A DNA stretch of 58,413 nucleotides, taken from NCBI GenBank assembly GCA_031268195.1, contig JAIRXQ010000038.1, forward strand, positions 1 to 58,413, in the 5' to 3' direction. Below, in pieces: positions 43,765 through 54,281 of the stretch. The notes under the pieces are model-generated. The model saw nothing but the letters and a program-made list of their open reading frames with translations, ran no database searches and was not told where the DNA came from. Within the stretch, counting starts at the first letter, position 1. Each line of letters begins with the position of its first letter. A program made the position numbers and the translations under genes. This DNA comes from Azoarcus sp. GTDB lineage: Bacteria; Pseudomonadota; Gammaproteobacteria; Burkholderiales; Rhodocyclaceae.

Positions 43765-46707
43765 TCAGAGCGTCCGCGCCACTTCGCGGATTTCGAACAC
43801 TTCGAGCTGGTCGCCGGTCTGGATGTCGTTGTGGCTGCGCAGTTGCAGGCCGCATTCGTAACCGGCCTTGACCTCTTTGACGTCGTCCTTGAAACGCTTG
43901 AGCGATTCCAGCTCTCCCGCCCAGATGACCGTGTGGTTGCGCAGCAGTCGTACCGATGCGCCGCGCCGCACCGCGCCTTCGAGCACCTGGCAGCCCGCGA
44001 CCGCACCCACCTTGGAGATGGTAAACACCTGGCGGATTTCGACCATGCCGATGATTTCTTCGCGCTTTTCGGGCGAGAGCATGCCGGAGAGCGCGGCCTT
44101 CACCTCGTCGACGGCATCGTAGATGATGTCGTAGTAGCGGATCTGGACATCGAAGTTCTCCGCAAGCTTTCTCGCGCCCGTGTCGGCGCGGGTGTTGAAG
44201 CCGATGACGATTGCGTCGGATGCCTGCGCGAGGTTGATGTCGGATTCGGTGATTGCTCCGACGCCCGCGTGAATGACGCGCACCTTGACTTCATCGTTGG
44301 AGAGCTTTTGCAGCGACTGCGACAGGGCTTCCTGCGAGCCTTGCACATCAGCCTTGATGATGAGGGCCAGCGTCTTGGTTTCGCCCTCGCCGATTTGTTC
44401 GAACATGTTTTCGAGCTTGGCTGCCTGCTGCTTGGCGAGCTTCACGTCGCGGAACTTGCCTTGGCGGAAGAGGGCGATTTCGCGCGCCTTCTTTTCGTCC
44501 GCGAGCACGATGGCCTCGTCGCCCGCGGCGGGCACATCCGACAGGCCGAGGATTTCGACCGGGATTGCCGGGCCTGCTTCTTCGATGTTGTCGCCCGCTT
44601 CGTCCAGCATGGCGCGGATGCGGCCAAAGGTGGCGCCGGCCAGCATCACGTCGCCGCGCCGCAAGGTGCCGGATTGCACCAGCAGGGAAGCCACCGGGCC
44701 ACGGCCCCTGTCCAGCCGCGCTTCGATGATCATCCCCTTGGCGGGGGCATCGAGCGGGGCGCGCAGATCGAGCACGTCGGCCTGAAGCAGCACGGCTTCG
44801 AGCAGTTGGTCGACGCCCAGGCCGCTTTTGGCGGACACCGCCGCGAACAGCACGTCACCACCGTATTCTTCCGGCACGACTTCTTCCGCGACCAGTTCCT
44901 GCTTGACCTTTTCGATGTTGGCGTTGGGCTTGTCGATCTTGGTGATCGCCACCACCAGCGGCACGCCCGCTGCCTTGGCGTGGTGGATGGCTTCGCGCGT
45001 CTGCGGCATGACGCCGTCGTCGGCGGCCACCACCAGAATGACGATGTCGGTGGCCTGCGCGCCGCGGGCGCGCATGGCGGTGAATGCTTCGTGTCCCGGC
45101 GTATCGAGGAAGGTGATCATGCCGTGCGGCGTCTCGACGTGGTATGCGCCGATGTGCTGTGTGATGCCGCCCGCCTCGCCCGCCGCCACTTTGGCGCGGC
45201 GGATGTAGTCGAGCAAAGAGGTCTTGCCGTGGTCGACATGGCCCATCACCGTCACGACCGGGGCGCGCGGCAGGACTTCGTAATCCTTGTGTTCGTCTTC
45301 TTCCGCGAGGAAGGCATCGGGGTCGTCGAGCTTGGCGGCGAGCGCCTTGTGACCCATGTCCTCGACCAGGATCATGGCGGTTTCCTGATCGAGCACCTGA
45401 TTAATCGTCACCATCATGCCCATCTTGATCAGGGTCTTGATGACTTCGGTGGCCTTGACCGCCATCTTGTGGGCGAGATCCGCGACCGAGATGGTTTCCG
45501 GCACGTGCACTTCGCGCACGATCGGCTCGGAGGGCGCCTGAAATGCGGCATGCTGCTCTTCGATATGGCCGCGACCGTGGCGAGCGCCGCCTCTGGCGCC
45601 GCGCCAGTTGCTGCCCGCGCCGCCGGTGACGTCGCCACGGGTTTTGAGTCCTCTGCGCTTACTGCTGTTATCGCCATCACGGGCCGCGCCGGTGCGTTTG
45701 CCGGGCTCGCGGCCGGCGGGTTTTGCGGCCTCGCGCGTTGGGCGGTGCAGGGTGCCCGTGGCCTTTTTGCCCGGCGTCTTGGCGGCGGCGGCGGGCGCCT
45801 CTTTGCTCTTCGTGGATTCCTGCGCGGCGCGGGCAACGGCCTGCTCTTCTTCGAGCTTGCGCGCCTCGGCAGCGGCCTTGGTCGCGGCTTCGCGTTCCTG
45901 GCGGGCACGCAGGTCGGCCTGCTGGCGTTCGCGCAACTCGCGATGGCGGCGCGATTCCTGTTCGCGCGCGGCGAGTTCTTCCTTGCTGAGAATTTCGGTG
46001 ATCGGCGTCGGTTCGGGCGCGGCGCGCTTGCGGCGCACGGTTGTCTTGGCGTCTCCTGTGGGCTTTTCCGCCTCGGCGGGGGCTTCCGTGCTCGCGGCGG
46101 GAGCGGTTTGCTCTGCCTTCGCCGACTTTTTGGCCTTGGAGCCCTTGGCCGCGGGTTTGGCTTCGGGTTCAGCCTCGGGCTCAGCCTTGGCCTCGACCTC
46201 GACCGCCTCGGGCGGCACTTGCGGCGCAACGGGTTCAGCCGCGGTGTCGAGCGGCGCTTCAGGCGCGGCAGCGGGCTCGGCGGCGGCTTCGGTGGCGGGT
46301 TCGGCGACCGGCGCGGGCGGTGTTGTGGCGGACACCGACTCCGGCGGCGGTGCGACGGGTTCGGGCGCAGCCACGGCGGCCGCGGCTGCGGCCTCCTCGC
46401 TGATGGCTTCGGCGTTCTCGCCACGCTTGACGAAAACGCGCTTCTTGCGCACCTCGACCTGCACAGTGCGGGCGCGTCCAGTGGAATCGGTGGCGCGAAT
46501 CTCGGAAGTCTGCTTGCGGGTCAGGGTGATCTTGCCCCGTCTGCCGTCGCCGTGCGATTCGCGCAGATATTCGAGCAGGCGTGATTTGTCCCGCTCGGTG
46601 AGCAGATCTGTTTCGTCGGACTTGTCGACGCCCGCACGCTTGAGCTGCTCCAGGAGCGCGGCTGCCGGCATTTTCAGTTCGCCGGCAAACTGGGTCACAC
46701 TTTCCAT
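43765..46707 (-). CDS. infB: Translation initiation factor IF-2
   Basis: A 980-residue GTPase positioning initiator tRNA on the 30S subunit. The N-terminal IF2_N domain (about 1-50) is followed by a long low-complexity Ala/Pro/Glu region (about 115-240) and a second IF2_N domain (about 400-460). The G domain begins near residue 480 with [18 protein letters not shown], then DTPGHEAF and NKxD-like TKIDKP. The C-terminal domains bind fMet-tRNA. The long linker explains the large open frames on the opposite strand. Confidence 0.96.
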   Translation of the reverse strand: MESVTQFAGELKMPAAALLEQLKRAGVDKSDETDLLTERDKSRLLEYLRESHGDGRRGKITLTRKQTSEIRATDSTGRARTVQVEVRKKRVFVKRGENAEAISEEAAAAAAVAAPEPVAPPPESVSATTPPAPVAEPATEAAAEPAAAPEAPLDTAAEPVAPQVPPEAVEVEAKAEPEAEPEAKPAAKGSKAKKSAKAEQTAPAASTEAPAEAEKPTGDAKTTVRRKRAAPEPTPITEILSKEELAAREQESRRHRELRERQQADLRARQEREAATKAAAEARKLEEEQAVARAAQESTKSKEAPAAAAKTPGKKATGTLHRPTREAAKPAGREPGKRTGAARDGDNSSKRRGLKTRGDVTGGAGSNWRGARGGARHGRGHIEEQHAAFQAPSEPIVREVHVPETISVADLAHKMAVKATEVIKTLIKMGMMVTINQVLDQETAMILVEDMGHKALAAKLDDPDAFLAEEDEHKDYEVLPRAPVVTVMGHVDHGKTSLLDYIRRAKVAAGEAGGITQHIGAYHVETPHGMITFLDTPGHEAFTAMRARGAQATDIVILVVAADDGVMPQTREAIHHAKAAGVPLVVAITKIDKPNANIEKVKQELVAEEVVPEEYGGDVLFAAVSAKSGLGVDQLLEAVLLQADVLDLRAPLDAPAKGMIIEARLDRGRGPVASLLVQSGTLRRGDVMLAGATFGRIRAMLDEAGDNIEEAGPAIPVEILGLSDVPAAGDEAIVLADEKKAREIALFRQGKFRDVKLAKQQAAKLENMFEQIGEGETKTLALIIKADVQGSQEALSQSLQKLSNDEVKVRVIHAGVGAITESDINLAQASDAIVIGFNTRADTGARKLAENFDVQIRYYDIIYDAVDEVKAALSGMLSPEKREEIIGMVEIRQVFTISKVGAVAGCQVLEGAVRRGASVRLLRNHTVIWAGELESLKRFKDDVKEVKAGYECGLQLRSHNDIQTGDQLEVFEIREVARTL

Positions 46708-46720
46708 TGCAAAACTCCCG

Positions 46721-48199
46721 TCATTGCCGCTCGAACCAGTGGGCGCGCGCGTTGGTAATCAGCGCGCCGGCGCGCTCCTCGTCGATGCCGGTCAGCTCGA
46801 CCAGCTCGTCGACGGCGAGATCGGCCAGATCGTCCCGTGTCCGAATTTCCTGACTGGCGAGCCTGGCCGCCAGTGTTTTATCCATGCCGCCGAGCGCAAG
46901 CAGATCGTCGGCAACGCCTTCGAGTTTTTCCTCGGTGACGATGGCTTCGGTGAGCAGCACGTCGCGGGCGCGGTTGCGCAACTCGTTGACGGTAGCCTCA
47001 TCGAAATCCTCGATTTCCAGCATTTCCGCAAGCGGCACGTAAGCGATTTCCTCCAGCGAGGAAAAGCCTTCATCGATCAGGATGTTCGCCACGTCCTCGT
47101 CGACGTCGAGCCGCTCCATGAAGAGCGCGCGCAACGTGCCGCGTTCTTCCTCGCCGCGCGCGGCGGATTCCTGCTCGCTCATCAGGTTGATCGTCCAGCC
47201 AGTCAGCTCGGAAGCGAGCTTGACGTTCTGGCCATTGCGCCCGATGGAGATAGCGAGATTGTTCTCATCGACCACCACATCCATCGCGTGCGCTTCTTCA
47301 TCCACCACGATGGAAACGGCTTCCGCCGGTTGCAGGGCGGAGATCACGAACTGCGCCGGGTCGGAGTTCCAGACGATGATGTCGATCTGCTCGTTGGCGA
47401 TCTCGTTGCGCACGGCGGTGACGCGCGAGCCGCGCAGGCCGACGCAGGTGCCGATGGGGTCGATGCGCTGGTCGTTGGCCTTGACGGCGATTTTGGCGCG
47501 CAGGCCGGGGTCGCGCGCGCATGCCTTGATTTCCAGCAAACCGTCTTCGATTTCGGGCACTTCCAGCTCGAACAGGTTGGTAAGGAATTCGGGTACGGTG
47601 CGCGACAGGATCAGTTGCGGGCCGCGCACGCCGCGGTCGATCTTCAGCAGATACGCCCTGACGCGGTCGCCCGCGCGCAGGTTTTCGCGCGGAATTTGTT
47701 GATCGCGCGGCAGCACCGCTTCCATGCGGCCCACCTCGATGATGGCGTTGCCACGCTCGACGCGCTTGATGGTGCCGGAGACGAGGAATTCCTCGCGCTC
47801 CAGAAAATCGTTCAATACTTGTTCGCGTTCGGCATCGCGGATTTTTTGCAGAATGACCTGCTTGGCCGCCTGCGCGCCGATGCGCCCGAAGTCGATGGGC
47901 TCCAGCGCCTCCTCGATGAATTCGCCCAGTCCGATTTCCGGGCGAATGTCGCGGGCATCGATGATGCCCATCTCGGCTTCGTCGTTGGTCACTTCCTCAT
48001 CGGGCATCACCACCCAGCGCCGGAAAGATTCGTAATCGCCGGTTTCGCGGTCGATGGCCACGCGCACGTCGGCATCGTCGTGGACGCGTTTTTTGGTTGC
48101 GGAGGCGAGCGCCGACTCCAGCGCGGCGAACACGATGTCCTTAGCGACGTTCTTCTCGCGCGCCAACGCATCAACAAGCAACAGGATCTCGCGGCTCAT
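46721..48199 (-). CDS. nusA: Transcription termination/antitermination factor NusA
   Basis: A 492-residue protein. [18 protein letters not shown] starts the N-terminal RNAP-binding domain. S1 (around 130-200), KH1 and KH2 ([13 protein letters not shown] and [14 protein letters not shown]) follow. Two C-terminal acidic repeats with helix-hairpin-helix character ([28 protein letters not shown]) complete the layout of gamma/betaproteobacterial NusA. The ATG at 48197-48199 has GGAGG upstream. Its own leader contains an intrinsic terminator, so autoregulation is plausible. Confidence 0.96.
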   Translation of the reverse strand: MSREILLLVDALAREKNVAKDIVFAALESALASATKKRVHDDADVRVAIDRETGDYESFRRWVVMPDEEVTNDEAEMGIIDARDIRPEIGLGEFIEEALEPIDFGRIGAQAAKQVILQKIRDAEREQVLNDFLEREEFLVSGTIKRVERGNAIIEVGRMEAVLPRDQQIPRENLRAGDRVRAYLLKIDRGVRGPQLILSRTVPEFLTNLFELEVPEIEDGLLEIKACARDPGLRAKIAVKANDQRIDPIGTCVGLRGSRVTAVRNEIANEQIDIIVWNSDPAQFVISALQPAEAVSIVVDEEAHAMDVVVDENNLAISIGRNGQNVKLASELTGWTINLMSEQESAARGEEERGTLRALFMERLDVDEDVANILIDEGFSSLEEIAYVPLAEMLEIEDFDEATVNELRNRARDVLLTEAIVTEEKLEGVADDLLALGGMDKTLAARLASQEIRTRDDLADLAVDELVELTGIDEERAGALITNARAHWFERQ

Positions 48200-48219
48200 G
48201 CTCGGTGAAACCTCCAGAT

Positions 48220-48651
48220 TCAGAATTTTGGAACGAGGCGCGCTTTTTCGACATCCGCAAGGGCGACCAGAAGTTCCCCCTTCTCGGTGTCTACCGCGAC
48301 CGCGCCATCTCGCAGCCCCAGCAGCACGCCGGTAAAGTTGCGCTGGTTGTCCACCGGCACGCTGGTGCGCAACCGGATTTCCTGCCCGGCGAAACGCTCG
48401 AAGTCGGCGGCTTTCATGAGCGGACGATCCAGCCCCGGCGAGGAGACTTCCAGACGGTCGAAGTCGATGTTCTCGACCTCGAAGACGCGCGTCAACTGAT
48501 TGCTGACCGTGGCGCAATCATCGACCGTGACGCCGCGCGCGATGTCGATGAAAACGCGCATCAGTCGTCCACGCGGCGAATGCTCGACCGTCACCAGCTC
48601 GAATTCGAGCCCGGTCACGACTTCCTCGATGAGCTCCGTCACATCCCGCAC
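48220..48651 (-). CDS. rimP: Ribosome maturation factor RimP
   Basis: A 143-residue protein for 30S maturation. [31 protein letters not shown] and [16 protein letters not shown], then the SSPGLDRPL motif, are conserved in RimP. The best start is GTG at 48649-48651: GGAGAG lies at an ideal distance upstream, and relatives start at this point. First gene of the operon; its ribosome binding site follows directly on the U-run of the terminator at 48661-48689. Confidence 0.93.
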   Translation of the reverse strand: MRDVTELIEEVVTGLEFELVTVEHSPRGRLMRVFIDIARGVTVDDCATVSNQLTRVFEVENIDFDRLEVSSPGLDRPLMKAADFERFAGQEIRLRTSVPVDNQRNFTGVLLGLRDGAVAVDTEKGELLVALADVEKARLVPKF

Positions 48652-48660
48652 GCCCGCTCT

Positions 48661-48689
48661 CCAAAAATAAAAAATGGGCGTAACGCCCA
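48661..48689 (-). terminator. Intrinsic terminator in the rimP leader (probable attenuator)
   Basis: On the minus strand TGGGCGT-T-ACGCCCA forms a GC-rich hairpin (48675-48689) followed at once by TTTTTTATTTTT. The U-run ends at the GGAGAG ribosome binding site of rimP, ten bases or so before its start codon. There is no room for a promoter between terminator and rimP, so any transcript reaching rimP from upstream must read through it. Confidence 0.8.
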
Positions 48690-48743
48690 CCCCGTCCTTC
48701 AACCGGAAAAAACATGGCAAACACAAACACTTACGCCTGCCTG

Positions 48744-49136
48744 TCAAAGCCTGTCGATTTTAGCGTGGAAAGCGCGATTTGCAAAGGGATAATTGGCGGC
48801 GCGACAGGGCAATCGGGTGATCGTTGCGTGACGAGTCCGTGCCGGCCCCAGTTGCTCGGCCGCATCGGCCCCGGCGATGATCCGGGCCATCGCATGCCTA
48901 CCGGCCACCTCAATATGTTCGGCGATGAAGGCGTCGACGATGGGTTGGGTGATGGGGTAGTTGTTGACGGTGAGGTAGGGTTTGGTGGCGGGTTTGGGGG
49001 CGGGCGCGGCAGCGGGCGCGACGGCGGGTTTGGCGGCGGCGCTCTGGAGGGCGGATGCGGAAGTCTGGGCGTGGGCGGGCATGAGGGCGGCGCTCAGGAG
49101 CAGCGCGGGAAAGAAAAAGAAGCGGGAGATGGGCAT
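48744..49136 (-). pseudogene. Truncated secreted parvulin-like (PpiC/SurA N-terminal type) protein
   Basis: A 130-residue frame. A signal peptide (PISRFFFFPALLLSAALMPAHA) is followed by an Ala/Pro-rich linker and then PYLTVNNYPITQPIVDAFIAEH, which resembles the start of SurA/PrsA-type peptidyl-prolyl isomerases (VNG.PI....VDAF). The conserved part then breaks off: no parvulin domain follows, and the last 50 residues are Arg/Ala-rich without recognisable features. A frameshift or truncation is the likely cause, though a short functional secreted protein cannot be excluded. GAGGA precedes the ATG. Confidence 0.45.
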
Positions 49137-49169
49137 GGGGGGTTCCTCGGGGGCAGGAAGGTTATGGTG

Positions 49170-49222
49170 TTCGGAACTCGGACGATGGGGTTCGGAACTC
49201 GGATGTCGGGGCTCGGAAGTCC
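49170..49222. repeat. 21-nt spaced direct repeat TTCGGAACTCGGA upstream of the parvulin-like remnant
   Basis: TTCGGAACTCGGA occurs at 49170-49182 and 49191-49203, with a decayed third copy (GCTCGGAAGTC) near 49211. It lies in the 282-base gap between mutS and the parvulin-like remnant. No promoter can be assigned with confidence. Confidence 0.55.
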
Positions 49223-49418
49223 CTCGCCGGTGGGCGGAGCGTCGAGGCCGGTTCCGGGAACGCGGAGTTCGTCTGACCCAGCTTCTCATGCCGTCCCGAC
49301 CCCGTCCCGCGCAAAGGGGACATCGAGCTGCGCCGACTCATCGCCGCAACTTCCGATCTCTATCGCGAACGCCTGTTCGGTATGGCGGTGTCGCGGCAAG
49401 GGGTGGGGGCGTGCCCGC

Positions 49419-52028
49419 CTATGCCATCAGCCGCTTCAACACGTACAACTTTTCCAGCGCCTCGCGCGGCGAGAGGGCGTCCGGGTCGGTTTGGGCGAGT
49501 TCGGTGAGCGCGGGATGCGAGATCGGGGGCTCTTCTTCTTCTTGCGGCGGCGAGGTGAACAGGTCGGCTTGCGGGCCGGTGTCGATCGCGCGGTTTTCAA
49601 GATCGCGCAGGCGGCGGCGGGCTTCGCGGATGACCGCGGCGGGGATGCCCGCCAGCGCCGCGACTTCGATGCCGTAGCTCTGGCTCGCGGGGCCGTCTTC
49701 GAGCGCGTGCAGGAACACGATGCCGTGACCATGTTCGAGCGCGCCGAGATGGACGTTGGCGCATTCGGGTGCCTCGGCGGCGAAGCGGGTCAGCTCGAAA
49801 TAGTGGGTGGCGAACAGTGTGAAGGCGCGCGTTTTTTCCAGCAGATGACGGGCGATGGCGAAGGCGAGCGCGAGGCCGTCGAAGGTGGATGTGCCGCGGC
49901 CGATTTCGTCCATCAGCACGAGGCTGTGGTGGGTTGCGCCGTGCAGGATGGCGGCCGCCTCGGTCATTTCCACCATGAAGGTGGAGCGGCCCGAGGCGAG
50001 CTCGTCGGAGGCGCCGATGCGGGTGTAGATGGCATCCAGCGGGCCGATGACGGCGGCGGTGGCGGGCACGAAACTGCCGATGTGGGCCATGAGCGCGATC
50101 AGCGCCACCTGCCGCATGAAGGTGGATTTGCCGCCCATATTGGGGCCGGTGATGAGCAGCATGCGGTGCGTGGGGTCGAGCGTTGCGTCGTTGTGGATGA
50201 AATGCTCGAGCCGGCGTTCCACCACCGGGTGCCGCCCGCTTGTGATGCGAATGCCCGGCTGTGCGGAGAATTCGGGCGCGACGTACTCGAAATTGCGCGC
50301 GGCCACGGCGAAGGCGGCGAGCGCATCGAGCGTGGCCAGGGCGCGCGCCGCGCGCTGGAAGGCGGGGATGTGGATGGCGAGCGCATTGAGCACGGCCTCG
50401 AACAGCATCTTCTCACGCGCCAATGCCCGTTCCTGCGCCGAGAGCGCTTTGTCCTCGAACGCTTTCAGCTCGGGGGTGATGTAACGTTCGGCGTTCTTCA
50501 GGGTCTGGCGGCGGCGGTAGTCGTCGGGCACGCGCGTGGTGTTGGCGTGGCTCACTTCGATGTAGAAGCCGTGCACCTTGTTGAATTCGACTTTCAGGTT
50601 GGCGATGCCGGAGCGGGCGCGCTCTCGTTGTTCGAGTTTGATGAGAAAGGCTCCGCAGTTGCTCTGGATGGCGCGCAACTCGTCGAGCTCGGTATCGAAC
50701 CCCGCGGCGATCACGCCGCCGTCGCGCACCATCGCGGCCGGTTCGGGGGCGATGGCGCGGCTGAGCAGCTCGTGCGGCGCGGCGGGCACGTCGAGATCGG
50801 CGGCGAGCGCATCGAGCAGGTCGGCGGCGCCGTCGAGCATCGGCGCGATCTTCGGCAGGCGGGCGAGGCTTTCGCACAGCGCGGAAAGATCGCGCGGCCG
50901 TGCGTTTTTCAGCGCCACGCGCGCGGTGATGCGTTCGAGATCGGCCACATTTTTGAGCACGTCACGCACCGCGTCGGCGCGTGCGTCGATGGCGTGCGCC
51001 TTGCCTGGTTCGAGCAGCGCGGCGACGGCGCGCTGGCGCGCGGCGGGGATGGCGGGATCGCGCAGCGGATGGTGGATCGCGTGCCGCAGCCAGCGGCTGC
51101 CCATACTGGTGATGCAATCATCGAGCAGCGAGAGCAGGGTGGGGGCGGGTTCGCCGCGCAGCGTCTCGGTGAGTTCGAGATTGCGCCGGGTGGCGGCGTC
51201 CATGCGCAGGAATTCGGAATCGCGTTCGAGCACCAGACCGGTGACGTGGGCGAGGTTTTGTCGTTGCGTGGCGCGGGCGTAATCGTGCAACGCTCCGGCT
51301 GCGCCGAGCGCCACCGGCACGTCGGTGGCGCCGAATCCGGCGAGGTCGCGGGTGCCGAAATGCTCCGCGAGCAGGCGCGCGGCGTTCTCGCTATCGAATT
51401 GCCAATCCGCCAGCCGCCGCAGCGTTGGGGAGAGCGTCTCCATCAGCGGCAGCGTCAGGCTGTCCGGCACCAGCACCTCGGCGGGCGCGAGGCGCTCGAA
51501 CTGCGCCGCCAGCATTTCCGGCGAGCATTCGGTCAGCCGCAGATCGCCGCTGGCGAGGTTGAGCCACGCCAGCCCCAGTACGCCGCGATGCACGTTGAGC
51601 GCCAGGAGCAGCGCGTCCTTGCGCTCGTCCAGCAGCGCCGCCTCGGTGATCGTGCCGGGGGTGACGATACGGCTCACCACGCGTTCCATCGGCCCCTTGT
51701 TCGCATTCGGTTCGCCCACCTGTTCTGCGATGACGGCCGATACGCCCAGTTTCATCAGCCGGGTCAGATATTGTTCGAGGGCATGGAACGGCACGCCCGC
51801 CATCTTGATCGGCTCTCCGGCGGATTTGCCACGTGTGGTAAGCGTGATCTCCAGCAGGCGCGCGGCATTCTCCGCGTCGGCAAAGAACAGTTCGTAGAAA
51901 TCGCCCATTCGGTAGAACAGCAGTGCGTCCGGGTGCTGCGCCTTGATGCGCAGATATTGCTGCATCACGGGCGTATGTGCGGCGATTTCGGGCTCGGAGA
52001 GCGCGGGCGTTTCGTTCGGGAGCTTCAA
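49419..52028 (-). CDS. mutS: DNA mismatch repair protein MutS
   Basis: An 869-residue mismatch-recognition ATPase. [20 protein letters not shown] and GDFYELF carry the mismatch-contacting Phe-x-Glu. Walker [10 protein letters not shown] is near residue 625, Walker [17 protein letters not shown] follows, and a helix-turn-helix and short C-terminal tail end the protein. There is no ATG before the conserved N-terminus; a TTG at 52026-52028 gives the expected length of about 20 residues ahead of TPVMQQY. Confidence 0.96.
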   Translation of the reverse strand: MKLPNETPALSEPEIAAHTPVMQQYLRIKAQHPDALLFYRMGDFYELFFADAENAARLLEITLTTRGKSAGEPIKMAGVPFHALEQYLTRLMKLGVSAVIAEQVGEPNANKGPMERVVSRIVTPGTITEAALLDERKDALLLALNVHRGVLGLAWLNLASGDLRLTECSPEMLAAQFERLAPAEVLVPDSLTLPLMETLSPTLRRLADWQFDSENAARLLAEHFGTRDLAGFGATDVPVALGAAGALHDYARATQRQNLAHVTGLVLERDSEFLRMDAATRRNLELTETLRGEPAPTLLSLLDDCITSMGSRWLRHAIHHPLRDPAIPAARQRAVAALLEPGKAHAIDARADAVRDVLKNVADLERITARVALKNARPRDLSALCESLARLPKIAPMLDGAADLLDALAADLDVPAAPHELLSRAIAPEPAAMVRDGGVIAAGFDTELDELRAIQSNCGAFLIKLEQRERARSGIANLKVEFNKVHGFYIEVSHANTTRVPDDYRRRQTLKNAERYITPELKAFEDKALSAQERALAREKMLFEAVLNALAIHIPAFQRAARALATLDALAAFAVAARNFEYVAPEFSAQPGIRITSGRHPVVERRLEHFIHNDATLDPTHRMLLITGPNMGGKSTFMRQVALIALMAHIGSFVPATAAVIGPLDAIYTRIGASDELASGRSTFMVEMTEAAAILHGATHHSLVLMDEIGRGTSTFDGLALAFAIARHLLEKTRAFTLFATHYFELTRFAAEAPECANVHLGALEHGHGIVFLHALEDGPASQSYGIEVAALAGIPAAVIREARRRLRDLENRAIDTGPQADLFTSPPQEEEEPPISHPALTELAQTDPDALSPREALEKLYVLKRLMA

Positions 52029-52085
52029 GGGGATTTCCGGAGAATCGGGATGCGCCAGATTGTAGAGTATCTGCCCCTGGTTTTT

Positions 52086-52880
52086 CTAACCCCGCAGGGC
52101 GTTTGCGATCAGCGTCCGAATATTGCCGCCATCGAACGGCTTGTCGCAGATCGCGGACACGCCCGCCTTTTCCACCGCCGCCAGCCGGCCCTCGTTGTTC
52201 TCGCTGGTCAGCATCAGGATCGGCACTTCGGTCTGCCAGCTTTGCGTGCGGACGTATTCGACCAGCGCGCGGCCGTCCATTTCCGGCATGTTGTAGTCGG
52301 TGAGGATGAGATCGAACATCGTCTCCGCCAGAAGCGGGAGGGCTTCGCGGCCGTTTTCGGCTTCGAGCACATGCTCGATGCCCATGCCTTCGAGCAGATG
52401 GCGGATGTGGCGCCGTGACATCGCGCTGTCATCGACCAGCAGCACTTTGAGGTGATCCACATCGTCGCCGCTGATCTGTTCGATGCCCGCGAGCTGGTCG
52501 ACGACGGCATGCAGGGCGCGCTGCATCTGCGCGGCGGTAAACGGTTTGGCGATGATGCAGCATGCCCCCGACTGCCGCACCGGGTTCAACACCTGCGGGC
52601 GCGTTTCGCTGGAGATCAGGATAAACGGCAGCCACTCCAGATCCTCGTCCTCGCGCATCGCCGCGACCAGTTCCGTGCCCGCCATGTCCGGCAGGTAGAG
52701 CGCGCTGATGACGGCATCGGGCCGCAACGTCCGCATCTTGGCGAGCGCGGCCCCGGCGCTGTCGGAGCGGCTGATCTGATGCACGCCCATCTCTTCGAGC
52801 ATCCGCCGCACCACCTCCGCTTGCATGGTCGATGGCTCGACCAGCTGGATTTTCAGATTGCTCAGGGAAATCTCCGCCAT
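52086..52880 (-). CDS. Double-receiver response regulator with a degenerate first receiver
   Basis: 264 residues in two CheY-like domains and no output domain. The second (about 143-264) is canonical: Asp150/Asp151, phospho-acceptor Asp195 (LILTDYNMPEMDG), Thr225 and Lys247. In the first (about 8-130) the acceptor position is Ala60 (VISALYLPDMAG) and the acidic pair is reduced to Glu15-Pro16, whereas Lys112 is kept. It probably relays phosphate through the second domain only. The start is the ATG at 52878-52880. No kinase gene is adjacent. Confidence 0.87.
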   Translation of the reverse strand: MAEISLSNLKIQLVEPSTMQAEVVRRMLEEMGVHQISRSDSAGAALAKMRTLRPDAVISALYLPDMAGTELVAAMREDEDLEWLPFILISSETRPQVLNPVRQSGACCIIAKPFTAAQMQRALHAVVDQLAGIEQISGDDVDHLKVLLVDDSAMSRRHIRHLLEGMGIEHVLEAENGREALPLLAETMFDLILTDYNMPEMDGRALVEYVRTQSWQTEVPILMLTSENNEGRLAAVEKAGVSAICDKPFDGGNIRTLIANALRG

Positions 52881-53091
52881 CGCCGTTCTCCGCACTCAAG
52901 GTAGAGGCCAGGGGCATTGTAGGGCGGGGAGGGTGGGGGGCGTGTGGAGTGTGTTACGTGTGAATGTGTGAATGCGGTTTCAGGGGATGGGTTTTTCGCG
53001 CGCGAAGGCGCGGCGGCGCAATTGCGGGAAGCGTTCGCCGTCTGTAATAAACTGTGCCCCTTCGCTGCCAACCCGCCTCGATGCCGCGCCC

Positions 53092-54261
53092 ATGCTTCCC
53101 CTTGCTTCCGCCCGCCTCATTCAATCCGAACTGCAAGCCCTGCGGCGCGATCTGCATGCGCATCCTGAAACGGCGTTCGAGGAAAAGCGCACGGCCGGCG
53201 TGGTGGCGGCGCGGCTGGAAGCGTGGGGCATCGAGACGCATCGCGGCCTGGCGGACACAGGTGTGGTGGGGGTGATTCGCGGCGCGGGCAGTGGCGAAGC
53301 GATCGGATTGCGGGCGGACATGGATGCGCTGCCGATTGCGGAGGCCAACGAATTTGCGCACCGTTCCACCGTTGCCGGGCGCATGCATGGCTGCGGGCAC
53401 GACGGGCATACCGCCATGCTGCTGGGCGCGGCGCGGGTGCTGGCCGATGGGCGTGATTTCGACGGCACGGTCTATCTGATTTTCCAGCCCGCCGAAGAGG
53501 GCACGGGCGGCGCGCGGGTGATGATCGAACAAGGGTTGTTCGAGCGCTTTCCGATGCATGCCGTGTTCGGGATGCACAACTGGCCGGGGCTGCCCGTCGG
53601 AGAATTCGCGGTACACGCGGGGGCGGTGATGGCGGGCACGGATCGCTTTCGCATTCGCATCGAGGGCGTCGGCGGGCACGCGGCGATGCCGCATCTGGGC
53701 GCCGACCCGGTGCTCGCGGGCGCGGCGCTGGTGCAGGCGGTGCAAAGCGTCGTGGCGCGCGCGCTCGATCCGCTGGAGGCCGCCGTGGTGTCGATCACCT
53801 GCTTTCATGCGGGTGACACCTTCAACGTGCTGCCGGGGACGGCGGAGCTGGCGGGCACTTTGCGCGCCTTCTCGCCCGCCGTGCGTGAGAAGGCGCTGAC
53901 GCGGTTGCGCGAACTGTGCGCGGGAATCGGGGCGGCGTTCGGGGTCGACATCGCCTTCGAGCTGCAACCGGGCGGCTATCCGCCGACGATCAACGTCGCC
54001 TCCGAAGCGGCGTGGTGCGTGCAGGCCGCCGCTGCCGTGGTCGGGGAAGATGCCGTACACACGGCCGAGCATCCGAGCATGGGCGCGGAAGATTTCGCTT
54101 TCCATCTGCAAAAAAGACCGGGCGCGTACATCTGGATCGGCAATGGCGCGAGCGCCGCGCTGCATCACCCGCGCTACGACTTCAACGACGACATCCTCGC
54201 CCTCGGAACGGCGTACTGGGTGGAACTCGCCCGCCGCCGGCTGGCGCGCGAACACGCCTGA
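53092..54261 (+). CDS. M20-family amidohydrolase (hippurate hydrolase-like)
   Basis: A 389-residue metallo-amidohydrolase. LRRDLHAHPETAFEE is the usual N-terminus. GLRADMDALPI and MHGCGHDGHTAMLLGAA hold metal ligands, QPAEEGTGGA the catalytic Glu pair, and GHAAMPHLGADP the dimerisation lid. The class covers N-acyl amino acid, hippurate and indole-conjugate hydrolases; the substrate cannot be told. No signal peptide from the chosen ATG, where conservation begins. Confidence 0.9.
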   Translation: MLPLASARLIQSELQALRRDLHAHPETAFEEKRTAGVVAARLEAWGIETHRGLADTGVVGVIRGAGSGEAIGLRADMDALPIAEANEFAHRSTVAGRMHGCGHDGHTAMLLGAARVLADGRDFDGTVYLIFQPAEEGTGGARVMIEQGLFERFPMHAVFGMHNWPGLPVGEFAVHAGAVMAGTDRFRIRIEGVGGHAAMPHLGADPVLAGAALVQAVQSVVARALDPLEAAVVSITCFHAGDTFNVLPGTAELAGTLRAFSPAVREKALTRLRELCAGIGAAFGVDIAFELQPGGYPPTINVASEAAWCVQAAAAVVGEDAVHTAEHPSMGAEDFAFHLQKRPGAYIWIGNGASAALHHPRYDFNDDILALGTAYWVELARRRLAREHA

Positions 54262-54281
54262 ACCAACTGAAGGACGCCCTG

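Noticed and set aside
43636-48208. Long plus-strand open frames opposite infB and nusA
   Set aside because: They mirror the Ala/Pro/Glu-rich linker and codon bias of infB and nusA, both unmistakable on the minus strand.
48714-52418. Very long open frame on the plus strand opposite mutS
   Set aside because: Antisense shadow of mutS caused by high GC third positions; the translation is low-complexity Gly/Arg/Val with no domain and no ribosome binding site.
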